This document shows, piece after piece, positions 9,132 to 18,458 of a DNA stretch of 64,000 bases. The translations under genes and the position numbers were made by a program. The DNA lies in contig NZ_FMYB01000007.1 in NCBI RefSeq assembly GCF_900104155.1, positions 81,726-145,725 on the forward strand, in the 5' to 3' direction. Within the stretch, counting starts at the first letter, position 1. Each line of letters opens with the position of its first letter. This DNA is from Butyrivibrio sp. INlla16 (GTDB taxonomy: Bacteria; Bacillota; Clostridia; Lachnospirales; Lachnospiraceae). The notes under the pieces were generated by a model. The model saw only the letters and a program-made list of their open reading frames with translations. It had not been told where the DNA came from and ran no database searches.

Positions 9132-9229
9132 CCCCTCATCCGGCACTTCGTGCCACCTTGTCTACGCTCCGCTTCGGTCCGCGCTGAACCGACGTCCCCC
9201 GGACGTCGAGCGCCCCCAAAGGGAAAGGC
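9132..9229 (+). repeat. Composite GC-rich hairpin repeat, long form (copy B)
   Basis: Fills the space between cbiC and cbiD. It has the same module order as copy A: GGCAC-TTC-GTGCC hairpin, GCGCT/AGCGC stem around CGACGTCCCCCGGACGTCG, and a degenerate third arm (CCCCCAAAGGG). Copies A and B are direct repeats flanking cbiD. The left end CCCCTCATCC supplies, on the minus strand, the GAGGGG that serves as the ribosome-binding site of cbiD. Confidence 0.9.
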
Positions 9230-9230
9230 T

Positions 9231-9866
9231 TTAATTTATGTTATATAAGATAGAGTTGCAGATTGCGGCGGCGACGCCGCTGCCGCCCTTCCTTCCTCTG
9301 TTAACAATAAATGGAACATTGGAGTTTATAATAAGTTCCTTGGCTTCAACAACATTAACAAAGCCTACGGGAACGCCTATTATCAGTTCCGGTCTGAAAT
9401 TTGCTGTTTCAGCATTCATTAGCTCCCACAGCTTAACAAGGGCCGTTGGAGCGTTGCCAATCGCAAATATCAAAGGCGCGTCTATCTTCGCTGCCTTTTC
9501 CATACTTACATAGGCTCTGGTAACCTGTCTTTGTTTTGCTTCAATAGCCACCTCTTCGTCAGCCATAAAACAGTGTAATTCACCGCCATACTTTGCAAGA
9601 GTCTTCTTACTTATTCCGGACAGCGCCATGTTTGTATCTGTGACAATATGCGCACCTCTCCTTATGGCGTCCTTTGCTTTTTCAATAACATTATATGAAA
9701 ACATAAGGGTTTCAGCATACTCAAAATCTGCGGTAGTATGAATCACCCGAATTATTGTAGGTTCCAGCTCTTCGGGAAGTTTTCTCCCTGTTTCTTCCAG
9801 TTCACTTTTTATTATTCTAAAACTCTCCTTCTCAATGTCAGAAGGAAGTATATGTTTAATATTCAT
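9231..9866 (-). CDS. cbiC: Precorrin-8X methylmutase CbiC/CobH
   Basis: CbiC moves a methyl group from C11 to C12, giving (cobalt-)cobyrinate. The 211 residues are the normal length. The motif RVIHTTADFEYAE holds the catalytic histidine, and DTNMALSGISK, GNAPTALVKLWEL and GVPVGFVNVVEAKE are family signatures. The ATG overlaps the TAA of cbiP (TAATG), so the two are translationally coupled. It ends next to repeat copy B. Confidence 0.96.
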   Translation of the reverse strand: MNIKHILPSDIEKESFRIIKSELEETGRKLPEELEPTIIRVIHTTADFEYAETLMFSYNVIEKAKDAIRRGAHIVTDTNMALSGISKKTLAKYGGELHCFMADEEVAIEAKQRQVTRAYVSMEKAAKIDAPLIFAIGNAPTALVKLWELMNAETANFRPELIIGVPVGFVNVVEAKELIINSNVPFIVNRGRKGGSGVAAAICNSILYNIN

Positions 9867-11383
9867 TATCTGTTTATCCCGATTGCATTATATATAAGCT
9901 TCCAGTCAAGGCTTTCTCTCAAAGCATCAGCAAGCCTGTTTAGTTCCCTATTCTGTCTGACATCAGCGGGTTCAATATTCGGAACTTTAGCAGTAATTCC
10001 TTTTTTCTCATATAGAATTTCAAGTATTTTTTCACCAAATTCAGGAGTATCAAAAATACCGTGGATGTAGGTTCCAAGCGCATTTTTACCTGTTGTAACC
10101 GGAGTATGCTCATCTATGACGGCTTTATTTTCATCCGCGGAATTTGGAGATAAATCATCTATAAAACTTTCACCCATGTGAATCTCATATCCGGAAATAT
10201 CTGTTCCTGAAAGTCTTTCAAATATTCCGCTTAGTTTTCCTATTTTAGATTTAGTCTGCCTTAAAGTTTTGTCTTTTTTGAATTCAGTGAAAATCGGAAG
10301 AAGTCCAAGTCCTTCCTCATCGCCTCCTCCTTCTTCACCTGAGATGTCCCTGACGCATTTTCCAAGCATCTGAAATCCACCGCAAATTCCGATTATCGGA
10401 GCGCCATCGTTATGCTTTTCAATAATCTTATTTGCAAGACCTGACTCTTTTAACCATCTAAGATCAGCCAATGTATTTTTCGTTCCGGGTATGATCACAA
10501 GGTCACAGTCATCAATATCCTCCGGAGAATTTGCATATATAAGACTTACTTCCGGCAGGTCTTCAAACACTGAGAAATCTGTGTAATTACTTATAAAAGG
10601 AAGCCTTATCACGTAGATACATATCTTGCTCTCATCATCACTCTTTCTTTTCGAAATCTTAAGTCTCTCCGAGACGCTGTCTTCCTCATCGAGGTCAAGC
10701 GGGACAAACGGAACTATTCCTGCAAACGGAATGTCGCAGTATTTAGAAAACATGGTTAACCCCGGCTCCAGTAATGAAACATCCCCTCTGAATTTGTTTA
10801 TTATCAGCCCTTTAATTCTGCTCTGTTCCTCGGGCGGCATAAGCTGAACTGTGCCAAGGAGCTGTGCAAAAACGCCTCCGGGATCAATATTTCCCGCAAG
10901 TAAAACCGGAGCATCAAGAATCTGCGCAAGTCCCATATTAACGATGTCGTTTTCTCTAAGATTTATCTCAACAGGACTTCCCGCTCCTTCAATAACTATT
11001 ATGTCATTTTCAGAGGATAGTTTCTCGTATGCCGCCTTTATATCAGGAATAAACTGCGTCTTTTTCCGAAAATACTCAGCGGCCTTCATGTTCCCATAGG
11101 GAACTCCGTTCACAATTATCTGAGAGGTTGTATCCCCCATGGGTTTAAGTAATATGGGATTCATATCCGCAGAAGGACTTTTGCAAGACGCAGCAGCCTG
11201 AAGAGCCTGGGCTCTTCCAATTTCCTTACCATCTATTGTGACGAAGGAATTTAGCGCCATATTCTGGGATTTAAAAGGCGCAACACTAAAGCCGTCCTGA
11301 TATAAAACTCTCAGGATTCCTGCTGTAAGTATGCTTTTTCCTGCTCCGGACATAGTGCCCTGGATCATTAGGTTCTTGGCCAT
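9866..11383 (-). CDS. cbiP: Cobyric acid synthase CbiP/CobQ
   Basis: CbiP performs the four glutamine-dependent amidations (b, d, e, g side chains) that give cobyric acid. The 505-residue protein begins with a P-loop-like IQGTMSGAGKSILTAGILR and FKSQNMALNSFVT, both CbiP signatures. Its C-terminal glutaminase has the nucleophile in GICGGFQMLGK and the histidine in GTYIHGIFDTPEFG. It begins 12 bases after the binding-protein gene and overlaps cbiC at its stop. Confidence 0.96.
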   Translation of the reverse strand: MAKNLMIQGTMSGAGKSILTAGILRVLYQDGFSVAPFKSQNMALNSFVTIDGKEIGRAQALQAAASCKSPSADMNPILLKPMGDTTSQIIVNGVPYGNMKAAEYFRKKTQFIPDIKAAYEKLSSENDIIVIEGAGSPVEINLRENDIVNMGLAQILDAPVLLAGNIDPGGVFAQLLGTVQLMPPEEQSRIKGLIINKFRGDVSLLEPGLTMFSKYCDIPFAGIVPFVPLDLDEEDSVSERLKISKRKSDDESKICIYVIRLPFISNYTDFSVFEDLPEVSLIYANSPEDIDDCDLVIIPGTKNTLADLRWLKESGLANKIIEKHNDGAPIIGICGGFQMLGKCVRDISGEEGGGDEEGLGLLPIFTEFKKDKTLRQTKSKIGKLSGIFERLSGTDISGYEIHMGESFIDDLSPNSADENKAVIDEHTPVTTGKNALGTYIHGIFDTPEFGEKILEILYEKKGITAKVPNIEPADVRQNRELNRLADALRESLDWKLIYNAIGINR

Positions 11384-11395
11384 GCTACCCCTCGT

Positions 11396-12919
11396 TTAGT
11401 TTAGTTTATGGAAGAATTCCGTGTCGGTTTCTTGATTCGTTATAATTTTATTTAAGTTGTCGATTATAGTGCCGGTTTTGTCGGCATATTGGTACAAGGA
11501 TTTATCTGTGTAGAATACAGTTCCATCATTAAAAGCTTTGAAACTTGCAAAGGTTGGATCTGTATCCATGAGGCTTTGCAGTGACTGCGGAACCTCTTCT
11601 ATGGAGGTGTTATAAATAAGAATGTCAGCGTTTTCAGCATAAGCATAAAAGCTTTCAGTACTTATTGTCACCTGGGAATTTGCCTTTTCGTCATCCTCGG
11701 TACTTGGAGCCAGGTACTTTCCTCCGGCTATCTCTACCATTTTTGAAAAATAGTCATTCTTTTTCCTTGTGACAATCTGATGGTTGGAATTAACCGAAAA
11801 GATTACCACCGTTTTTTCGGTGTTCTCAAATTCGTTTAAGGCCTCTACAAGTTTTTTCTGCTCTTCAAAAGCATCCAATGCTTCCTTCTCTTTTCCCGCG
11901 ATTAGTCCGTAAACCTTCACCCACTCGCACCGTCCGAGAGGATCATTCTCATAGCTCGACCTGTCTATGAAAACCGGTATGCCAAGCTGTTCTATCTTTT
12001 CCTGAACCTTTGGAACATGAAGTATCATTGTATTCTCAATAGCAAGATTAATGTCATCCGCAACCATTCGTTCATAATCCGGTGCGCTGTATTTGCCGCC
12101 ATAGATAAGCGTTCCTTCGTCCATGGCTTTCCTGGCAGATTCAATGTACCAGTCATCCTTATCTATACCGGAAAGGTAGATATCCTGCACGGATGATATT
12201 GCATCAAACTGGCACATAACTCCTGATGCCGCAAGATATATTCTGTCCATCGGTTTTTTTAAGATGATTACATCATCACCTGAATCATCTGAATATTCCT
12301 TATTCTCCGGAACTATAAGATAGTTCCTGCCATCATCGACACTTATTACAGCGAAGTCATCACTGTATCTGTGAATTGTAAAATTCTTCGCAAAGCTGTT
12401 TTCATCAGTAGATATGTAATCCGGTCCGTTCAATTCAGGAGCCTTACTGATATTATTGCCACCAACGCTCCCGTTTGATGCTTCGATTTCGTTCTTCACA
12501 TCTGAAGCATTATACAATGACTCATTCTGCTTCGTAATAGAGAATCTGATTATATAATCTATAAGATGGGGCTTGCTCATTGCCACGGTATCCGCCTGAA
12601 TCTGCATGTCCTTTTCAAGAACCACGGGAATTATAAACTCAGAATTCCCTTCAGTATTAACCGGATAATAAGTCTTGCCATTCACTATCATGTAATCATA
12701 ATTGCTACTACTCCAGGTGATATCCGCGGTCGCTTTTCCTCCGTTAACTGTAATCCTACACGGACTATCAATGTGCGCCTTTCCGCTGCCTCCCGATAAA
12801 GTAACGGATGCGGTATATTCCCCATCGGAAATACTACCGCATCCTGCCATAATTACCGCGATCAGCAGGAACAGCATTGTATATTTAACTAATGAAATAA
12901 ATTCCCGCTGCTTTTTCAT
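11396..12919 (-). CDS. ABC substrate-binding lipoprotein with N-terminal beta domain
   Basis: A 507-residue predicted lipoprotein; the lipobox reads AVIMAGCGS near residue 28. Residues ~32-135 form a beta-rich domain beginning DGEYTASVTLSGGSGKAHI and containing YDYMIVNGKTYYPVNTEGN. The rest matches the type III periplasmic-binding fold of metal-chelate and B12 importers (long helix around KVQEKIEQLGIPVFIDRSS, later QVTISTESFYAYAENADILIYN). It is the natural partner of the BtuC/BtuD-like proteins downstream. The N-terminal domain also occurs in the neighbouring chelatase lipoprotein. Cargo cannot be decided from sequence: B12, cobalt complex or another tetrapyrrole. Confidence 0.85.
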   Translation of the reverse strand: MKKQREFISLVKYTMLFLLIAVIMAGCGSISDGEYTASVTLSGGSGKAHIDSPCRITVNGGKATADITWSSSNYDYMIVNGKTYYPVNTEGNSEFIIPVVLEKDMQIQADTVAMSKPHLIDYIIRFSITKQNESLYNASDVKNEIEASNGSVGGNNISKAPELNGPDYISTDENSFAKNFTIHRYSDDFAVISVDDGRNYLIVPENKEYSDDSGDDVIILKKPMDRIYLAASGVMCQFDAISSVQDIYLSGIDKDDWYIESARKAMDEGTLIYGGKYSAPDYERMVADDINLAIENTMILHVPKVQEKIEQLGIPVFIDRSSYENDPLGRCEWVKVYGLIAGKEKEALDAFEEQKKLVEALNEFENTEKTVVIFSVNSNHQIVTRKKNDYFSKMVEIAGGKYLAPSTEDDEKANSQVTISTESFYAYAENADILIYNTSIEEVPQSLQSLMDTDPTFASFKAFNDGTVFYTDKSLYQYADKTGTIIDNLNKIITNQETDTEFFHKLN

Positions 12920-12925
12920 AAAAGA

Positions 12926-14632
12926 TTATTTAATCACCGCTCCTGTATGCTCGACGTAAATACTCTGAACATCTGCAATACCACCAAGTCCTGCAATCTG
13001 ACAATCAATGCTCTCAAAAGAGCCGTCTGCTTCGAAGCCGCTCTTCCATGAATCCTCGTCGTCACCTGCCATGTCATTATTTGCATGATCACCTGCAACA
13101 ACCATAAGAGGACGAAGAATTACCTTCTTGTAACCATTTTCCTTAACCTTATTAATAACTTCTGTTAATGCAGTCTCTTCAGGCTCACCTTCAACAGTTC
13201 CGATGAAAACGTTCTCATAGCCAAGTTTATCCATCTGTGTCTGCATCTGGCTATAGGTAACCTTAGCTGTATGTGATGTGCCATGTCCCATAAATACAAA
13301 GGCTGTGCCATCTTCTTTTGCTGCATCAAGGCTGTCAAAGCCGGCTGTCTTCACAGCTTCTGAAGTAATAGCCTTAGCTACGGCTTCTTTATCTTCATTT
13401 ATCTCGGTTGCATCTTTTCCTACTTCGCCAAGAAGAGGCTCAGCAATAGCAGCCGATTCGAATTTATCCTTATAGGATTCAACCACCTCGGTGAGCTCAT
13501 CATACTCGGCGCCATGCATAAGATGTGTAGGCTGTACTACGAGATTTTTAACTCCGTTGTCTACAGCTCTCTGCATAGCCTGTTCCATGTTATCAATCTT
13601 TTCGCCGTCCCTTGCGTTAACGTGGTTGATGATGATCTGTGCTGTGAAGGCACGTCTTACTGACCAGTCGGGATATGCCTTTGCCAGTGCTTTTTCTATA
13701 CCACCGATATCCTCGGCTCTGCTGTCATTGAAGGAGGTACCAAAGCTGACTACCAAGAGCTCATTATCGCCGATATCATCACCATTGAGTGGATCGTCCT
13801 TGGAAGCATCGCCTGTATCTCTTCCGAAGTAATCGGGATCAGCGTCTTCACCCTCTACCATTTCCTTCTGCTCATCAGTAAGGGCATCCCACGCTTTCTT
13901 AGCTTCCTCGCAAAGAGAGTCTGTCTCCTCACTCCAAGTCTGTACATATATTGAATCAATAAGCTCTGCTACTTTGTCTGCCGCCACTTTGTCGTCTCCT
14001 GCTTCTGCATCTTCACTCTGAACATCAGATACTGTTACCTCATGGTCATACCACTTACCCTTTGTTCCGATGAGTGCAAGCTGGAAGGGCTCATCAATTG
14101 CAGGAACGGGTACGTCAAAACCGTAAACCTCTTCTGTTGTTCCATCTTCGTAGGTAACGCTGTCTGTTGTGGGCTCAAGAAGAACTGCTCCATCCTTTTG
14201 TGCATCCTCAGCTGTTCCGGGGAACAGATTAACAATGTTCTGAGAAGGAAGTGTAATATGAATTGTCATCTCACCGTTTTCTACCTTGAGTGTCCCTCTA
14301 TCATCAAGTGCTTCATTAATATGGAACATAGAACCGTCCGTTGTAAACTTAGCGCTGTAAGTTCCATCTTCAAGAGCACTGTCAGAAGACTCTCCTACTT
14401 CCTCTTTTACTTCTTCAAGTACTTCCTCTGCTGCTTCCTGCACTTCTTCAGCAGCTTCTGTAGCCGCTTCCTGTACTTCATCTGAAGCTTCTGCAGCTGC
14501 CTCATTTACAGCTTCCTCACCTGCACTTGCAACTTCGTTTACTGCTTCCTCCGTTTCCTTGGAATCGCAGCCTGCCATAGCAGATGCGACCATCATTGCA
14601 GCCAGAATGACTGCGAGTGTTCTTTTTTTCAT
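12926..14632 (-). CDS. cbiK: Exported CbiK-type sirohydrochlorin cobaltochelatase lipoprotein
   Basis: The 568-residue product has a lipoprotein signal peptide (VASAMAGCDSKE), so it should be anchored outside the membrane, unlike the cytoplasmic Salmonella enzyme of ~264 residues. An Ala/Glu-rich spacer (~25-85) precedes a beta domain (~88-205, DGTYSAKFTTDGSMF...) related to that of the adjacent binding protein. Residues ~290-568 are the CbiK catalytic region: LLVVSFGTSFNDSRAEDIGG, VVQPTHLMHGAEYDE and VFMGHGTSHTAKVTYSQM, the last two carrying the metal-inserting histidines. It is the first gene after the cobalamin riboswitch, with AAGGAGAA as ribosome-binding site. A role in inserting cobalt into an extracellular tetrapyrrole, or metal capture, is inference. 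Confidence 0.88.
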   Translation of the reverse strand: MKKRTLAVILAAMMVASAMAGCDSKETEEAVNEVASAGEEAVNEAAAEASDEVQEAATEAAEEVQEAAEEVLEEVKEEVGESSDSALEDGTYSAKFTTDGSMFHINEALDDRGTLKVENGEMTIHITLPSQNIVNLFPGTAEDAQKDGAVLLEPTTDSVTYEDGTTEEVYGFDVPVPAIDEPFQLALIGTKGKWYDHEVTVSDVQSEDAEAGDDKVAADKVAELIDSIYVQTWSEETDSLCEEAKKAWDALTDEQKEMVEGEDADPDYFGRDTGDASKDDPLNGDDIGDNELLVVSFGTSFNDSRAEDIGGIEKALAKAYPDWSVRRAFTAQIIINHVNARDGEKIDNMEQAMQRAVDNGVKNLVVQPTHLMHGAEYDELTEVVESYKDKFESAAIAEPLLGEVGKDATEINEDKEAVAKAITSEAVKTAGFDSLDAAKEDGTAFVFMGHGTSHTAKVTYSQMQTQMDKLGYENVFIGTVEGEPEETALTEVINKVKENGYKKVILRPLMVVAGDHANNDMAGDDEDSWKSGFEADGSFESIDCQIAGLGGIADVQSIYVEHTGAVIK

Positions 14633-14655
14633 AATTGTTCTCCTTTACAATTAAA

Positions 14656-14678
14656 AAGTCCTCACCGAAGCGAGGACT
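14656..14678 (-). terminator. Riboswitch expression-platform terminator
   Basis: On the minus strand AGTCCTC, a short GCTTCGGT loop and GAGGACT form a seven-base-pair hairpin followed by TTTTTAA. It sits between the cobalamin aptamer and the first gene, so it probably stops transcription when corrinoid is bound. The ribosome-binding site of cbiK follows it directly. Confidence 0.85.
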
Positions 14679-14779
14679 AATTTGCGCACAAAATATAAGC
14701 AAATGCATTGCATTTACCTACAGGCTTCGTACGGTCAATTCCTCGTGACCTGATATGAAATAATATCTTTCATATCCTT

Positions 14780-14996
14780 GTACGACGACAGGCAGGTCTC
14801 CCGGCTGATTGATTCCGCAGTTGTTATCTATTAACTGATAAGATTTTCGCTGCTGCGCTTTTTCTGCCTTCCCGGATCACTCCAGTGACATATTAGAAAA
14901 AGCTCTCAAAACACGGTGACGAGATCGTGCGGGATTCACACCCGCTTCCCTTTTCACTTGCGCAGCCTAACGCCCGCAAGCACCTTCCGTCTTATT
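14780..14996 (-). promoter_or_regulatory. Cobalamin (B12) riboswitch aptamer
   Basis: Read on the minus strand, the element starts with ACGGAAGGTGC, contains GGGAAGCGGGTGTGAATCCC, the conserved core of the aptamer, and ends with the B12 box AGCCGGGAGACCTGCC (14791-14806). The order and spacing of these blocks match the class I cobalamin riboswitch. It lies just downstream of a promoter and ahead of an intrinsic terminator, so it should shut off the whole corrin operon when B12 is plentiful. Confidence 0.96.
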
Positions 14997-15012
14997 CAAT
15001 TTACATTCACAT

Positions 15013-15041
15013 ATAATAGCACACTTATATGATCTGCTCAA
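15013..15041 (-). promoter_or_regulatory. Promoter of the cobalamin operon
   Basis: On the minus strand TTGAGC (-35) and TATTAT (-10) are separated by exactly 17 bases, close to the sigma-A consensus. Transcription would start a few bases before the riboswitch. Confidence 0.7.
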
Positions 15042-15053
15042 ACTCTAATAAAA

Positions 15054-15087
15054 TGGGGGACCGCCAAAATTTGTGCCAGGTCCCCCC
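15054..15087 (-). terminator. Terminator after the chemoreceptor gene
   Basis: GGGGGACC and GGTCCCCC pair around a loop of about 18 bases, followed on the minus strand by ATTTTATT. It lies about 65 bases beyond the stop of the chemoreceptor gene and before the cobalamin promoter. Confidence 0.75.
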
Positions 15088-15152
15088 GTTTATAATAAAT
15101 CCCTCTATTCTGCTATTTTTATTAGCTTTCTCTTACATCTTGTCACAGACTA

Positions 15153-16892
15153 TCAGTTTTCCTTGAAGTAGCTTATTGTCTTTGTAAGATCATCTGCAAG
15201 AGACTGAAGCTGTTCAGCTGATTCATTAATAACCGTAAATGTAGCATTCAGTTCCTGCATGGAAGCATTGGTTTCCTGCGTTGATGCTGCATTTTCTTCT
15301 GATATAGCTGACAGATCCGCAATTATCTCAATCAGCTGATCCTTTGCAGAAGTAAGCTGCTTAGCAAGTTCTGCTATGTTGTCTGCGCTGGTTGAAACAT
15401 TAACAACATTGGAAGCCATGGTCTGCATGTTTTCCTTGGTTGTTTCAAGCTGCTCAGACTGTTGTCCGAAATTCTCATTCAGCTTCTGCATTACAAGAAC
15501 TGATGCTTCTGAATCCGCAACGAGCTGATCAACAATCTTCTTGATCTCATCAGCACTCTTACTGGACTGCTCAGCAAGCTGTCCGATCTCTGTTGCAACA
15601 ACCGCGAAGCCTTTTCCTGCCTCACCCGCTCTAGCTGCTTCAATTGAAGCATTAAGTGAAAGAAGGTTGGTCTGTGAAGCAATACTTGTAATAGCTTCGG
15701 AGAAAGTAGATATTGATTTAGCCGATTCATTTGTGGAATCGATTGTCTCACCGATCTCCTTAACTGATGTCTGCACCTCTGAGCTTGATCTGATCAGATT
15801 ATCGAGAGCCTCCATCGCCTGGTCGCAGGCACCCTTCATCTCGGTTGCATAGCCGTCAAGCTGCTCAACGTTATTTGCAATATTCTCAATATCGTTTCCG
15901 ATATGCTGAGTATTGTTTGCTGCATTTTCAATGCTGTCTGCCTGGCTTACAGCGCCCTTCGCAATCTCGTCAACCGCTGTACTTACAAGTCCTGAAGCTT
16001 CGGTAGCCTGACCTGCTGAAGTTGAAAGCTCGCTTCCTTCACGTTTCAGCTCATTAGACATTTTCACAGTAGTTCTGATGACGTCTCCGAGCTTAGTACT
16101 GAGTGTCTGAGCTCCATCTGCAAGAATACCAAGTTCATCCTTCCTGGCAATAGATTCCTTGTCAATATCAAGATTAATTTGTCCCTGTGAGAGTTTATCA
16201 AGTTCTGCCGCAATCCCCTGCATCTTTGCAGATATTTTGTTTGCAATAACAAATCCTGTAATTGCAAGAATTAATACTATAAGAACAGTAATGATAGAAA
16301 GAAGAAGTATTACATTTGTTATAGCAGATGTAATATCATCACTTTCTCTCCCGGAAAAGACCATACCGATAATAGAACCATCAGTATTTTTCATGGCTAC
16401 GTAATAGCCCATATATTTCTTACCCTCAATAGTGAGGTTATCAGCATAGTAGTCACTCCCACCTTTAAGCGTAGTACTAATAACAGCATCCGAAGCCTTC
16501 GTGCCTACAAGACGTTCACTGGTTCCGGACTTCATTATTGTAGTTATTACACGGGTATCACCATAGAAAATGGTATAGTCTATACCTGTTATTCCATGAA
16601 GTTCATCCATCAAATCCTGGTATTCATCAAACACCTCTGTCCCGCCTTTTGTCAAAACTTCATTATCATAGGCCCAATCGCCGTCCCAAACACTGTTCAT
16701 CTCACTTGCAAGATGCGCAGTAGTTGCCTTTAATTCTTCTTCTGCAAGTGTTTTATAAGCTTTATTTATCTCAAAACCACTGATAAGGTTCAGTAAAAGA
16801 CCAATGCCAATAAATGAACCGACAGCAATATAAATAAGCTTATAGATTAATTTCTTTTTACGGGTAACGGGTGCTTGATTTGCATTTGACAT
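15153..16892 (-). CDS. Methyl-accepting chemotaxis protein with extracellular Cache-like sensor
   Basis: The 579-residue transmembrane chemoreceptor has a first membrane segment near residues 15-40, an extracellular sensor of ~145 residues resembling a single Cache domain ([37 protein letters not shown]), a second membrane segment near 195-220, a HAMP linker and a long coiled-coil signalling domain. The hairpin tip is canonical: [20 protein letters not shown] then [20 protein letters not shown]. Start ATG 16892 follows GGGGGA; the longer frame to 16967 lacks support. No che genes are nearby, so it is an orphan receptor of unknown ligand. The stretch 16893-17048 holds only A/T-rich promoter-like sequence. 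Confidence 0.94.
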   Translation of the reverse strand: MSNANQAPVTRKKKLIYKLIYIAVGSFIGIGLLLNLISGFEINKAYKTLAEEELKATTAHLASEMNSVWDGDWAYDNEVLTKGGTEVFDEYQDLMDELHGITGIDYTIFYGDTRVITTIMKSGTSERLVGTKASDAVISTTLKGGSDYYADNLTIEGKKYMGYYVAMKNTDGSIIGMVFSGRESDDITSAITNVILLLSIITVLIVLILAITGFVIANKISAKMQGIAAELDKLSQGQINLDIDKESIARKDELGILADGAQTLSTKLGDVIRTTVKMSNELKREGSELSTSAGQATEASGLVSTAVDEIAKGAVSQADSIENAANNTQHIGNDIENIANNVEQLDGYATEMKGACDQAMEALDNLIRSSSEVQTSVKEIGETIDSTNESAKSISTFSEAITSIASQTNLLSLNASIEAARAGEAGKGFAVVATEIGQLAEQSSKSADEIKKIVDQLVADSEASVLVMQKLNENFGQQSEQLETTKENMQTMASNVVNVSTSADNIAELAKQLTSAKDQLIEIIADLSAISEENAASTQETNASMQELNATFTVINESAEQLQSLADDLTKTISYFKEN

Positions 16893-17048
16893 AGAAAAAA
16901 TCCCCCTCTCCAGACAAACGAAAAACCAAAAGAAAATTCTCTTATTAAATATTATAATAGCGTACAAATTTATACAATATTATGTAAGCCCATATTGTGC
17001 GGTTTAATAATGTTTTAAGAATTTGAAAATAAGTTTTTTATAATAAAA

Positions 17049-17077
17049 AATGCGCCGAAAATTTTTTCCGACGCATT
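17049..17077 (-). terminator. Terminator after the shorter secreted LRR protein
   Basis: Minus-strand stem AATGCGTCG/CGGCGCATT with one G-U pair, followed by TTTTTTATT. It is similar in sequence to the terminators at 18428 and 20700. Confidence 0.8.
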
Positions 17078-17103
17078 CTGTCATAATCACTTATTTCAAA
17101 TAA

Positions 17104-18336
17104 TTATTTACCAATCTTCTTAAGCTTTACTGAAGACATTCCAGACTTCTTCATAAGCTTCTTATACTTCTTATAGTTAGCCTTGTAAACCTTTACTACA
17201 ATCTTCTTATCATTCTTGCTGAATGCTTTCTTACCGATTGAAGTAAGTGAAGCAGACTTAATTGTAACGGTCTTAAGCTTTTTGCTCTTTGCAAATGCTG
17301 ATGCTCCGATAGTCTTCACGTTTGCACCAACTGTAACGCTCTTAAGCTTAGAGCAGTTATAAAGAGCCTTATCAGCTACTGAAGTTACCTTATACTCAAC
17401 ATTCTGGTGTGTTACGCTGTCAGGAATATTTACTGACTTAACCTTCTTATCTGTAACTGTTACAAATGAAACCTCACCATCAGCAGTTACCTTATATGAA
17501 TAGCCATCCTCTTCAAATTCTGTATCAAGAGCAACTGTCTCTACTGTTTCAGCCTTCTTCTCGGTCTCAGGAGCCTTCTGCTCTGTCTCAGTCGTCTTCT
17601 GCTGATCTTCCTTCTTCTCTGTTGAAGGAGTAGTTGTTTCTTCCTTAGTTGTCTTCTCTTCCTCTTTTACAGGTGTGGGAGCAGGTGTCTCTTCCTCGTC
17701 AGCAGGCTTTTCCTCTGCTTTACCAAAATCAATTTTAAGGTTAAAGCAATACTTACCACTATTTATTCCGGCATCAATACCGAACATTGCCTCTGCGCCG
17801 TAAAAAGGCATCAAAACGTCAGAAGCATGGTCTTTTCCCTGTGGAGTTGTCTGGTCAAGTAATTCACGTGTAATACGTCTCTCATAAACACCTGTAGATG
17901 AACCTACATCGAAAATTGTTTTATTCTCATCCATTTCAAAATGAATGGTCTGTCCGGCTTCTTTATCAATAATAATATTACCTGCTGCTCTAACAACTTT
18001 ACCATCCTTCCATTCAGGATTTACGGTAAAAATAGTGTTCTTACCAAAAAGCTCATTGTAATAATTCAGCACACTAATAAAAGCAATATTTTTTGCTTCC
18101 TGAGAAAGCTGGCTCATAGTTTCACCCTTATCAAGATCTTCGGAAGAAGGTTGTGTGCCCTTAAATACTTGAACTTTTTCTTTGGAAAAATCGATTACGA
18201 CTGTATCAATAGATTCCTTGACTGTATCAATAGATTCTTCGGCTGCGCTAGCCTGTGTCCCCACGAATGAGAGCATACTTGTTGCTACTGCAAACGCCAT
18301 AAGCGTGTTGCAAATTCTCTTAACTACTTTTTTCAT
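17104..18336 (-). CDS. Secreted protein with unnamed 'TVVIDFS' domain and BspA-type leucine-rich repeats
   Basis: A 410-residue predicted secreted protein. Start ATG 18336 is chosen because GGAGGG lies just upstream and a signal peptide (ending TQASAAEE) follows. Residues ~35-205 form a domain beginning IDTVVIDFSKEKVQVF and ending FNLKIDFGKA, which I do not recognise as a named family. A Pro/Glu/Lys/Thr-rich spacer follows, then ~130 residues with BspA/LRR_5 repeats (LKSVTVGANVKTIGASAFAK) and a Lys-rich tail. It is a paralogue of the next gene, which has two copies of the domain. Function unknown; surface adhesion or substrate binding is only a guess. Confidence 0.85.
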   Translation of the reverse strand: MKKVVKRICNTLMAFAVATSMLSFVGTQASAAEESIDTVKESIDTVVIDFSKEKVQVFKGTQPSSEDLDKGETMSQLSQEAKNIAFISVLNYYNELFGKNTIFTVNPEWKDGKVVRAAGNIIIDKEAGQTIHFEMDENKTIFDVGSSTGVYERRITRELLDQTTPQGKDHASDVLMPFYGAEAMFGIDAGINSGKYCFNLKIDFGKAEEKPADEEETPAPTPVKEEEKTTKEETTTPSTEKKEDQQKTTETEQKAPETEKKAETVETVALDTEFEEDGYSYKVTADGEVSFVTVTDKKVKSVNIPDSVTHQNVEYKVTSVADKALYNCSKLKSVTVGANVKTIGASAFAKSKKLKTVTIKSASLTSIGKKAFSKNDKKIVVKVYKANYKKYKKLMKKSGMSSVKLKKIGK

Positions 18337-18427
18337 TATTCCCTCCATTGAATATTTATAGTTGTCCCCTCTAGCCTTAAACATAATACGATATTACGTT
18401 TTTCTAAGCAATGCATTTTTTTACTAA

Positions 18428-18454
18428 AAAAGCGCCGGTATTATCCGACGCTTT
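18428..18454 (-). terminator. Terminator after the larger secreted LRR protein
   Basis: Minus-strand stem AAAGCGTCGG/CCGGCGCTTT then TTTTTTAG. The hairpin and the following ~15 bases are nearly the same as at 20700, suggesting that the gene duplication included this flank. Confidence 0.85.
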
Positions 18455-18458
18455 TGTA

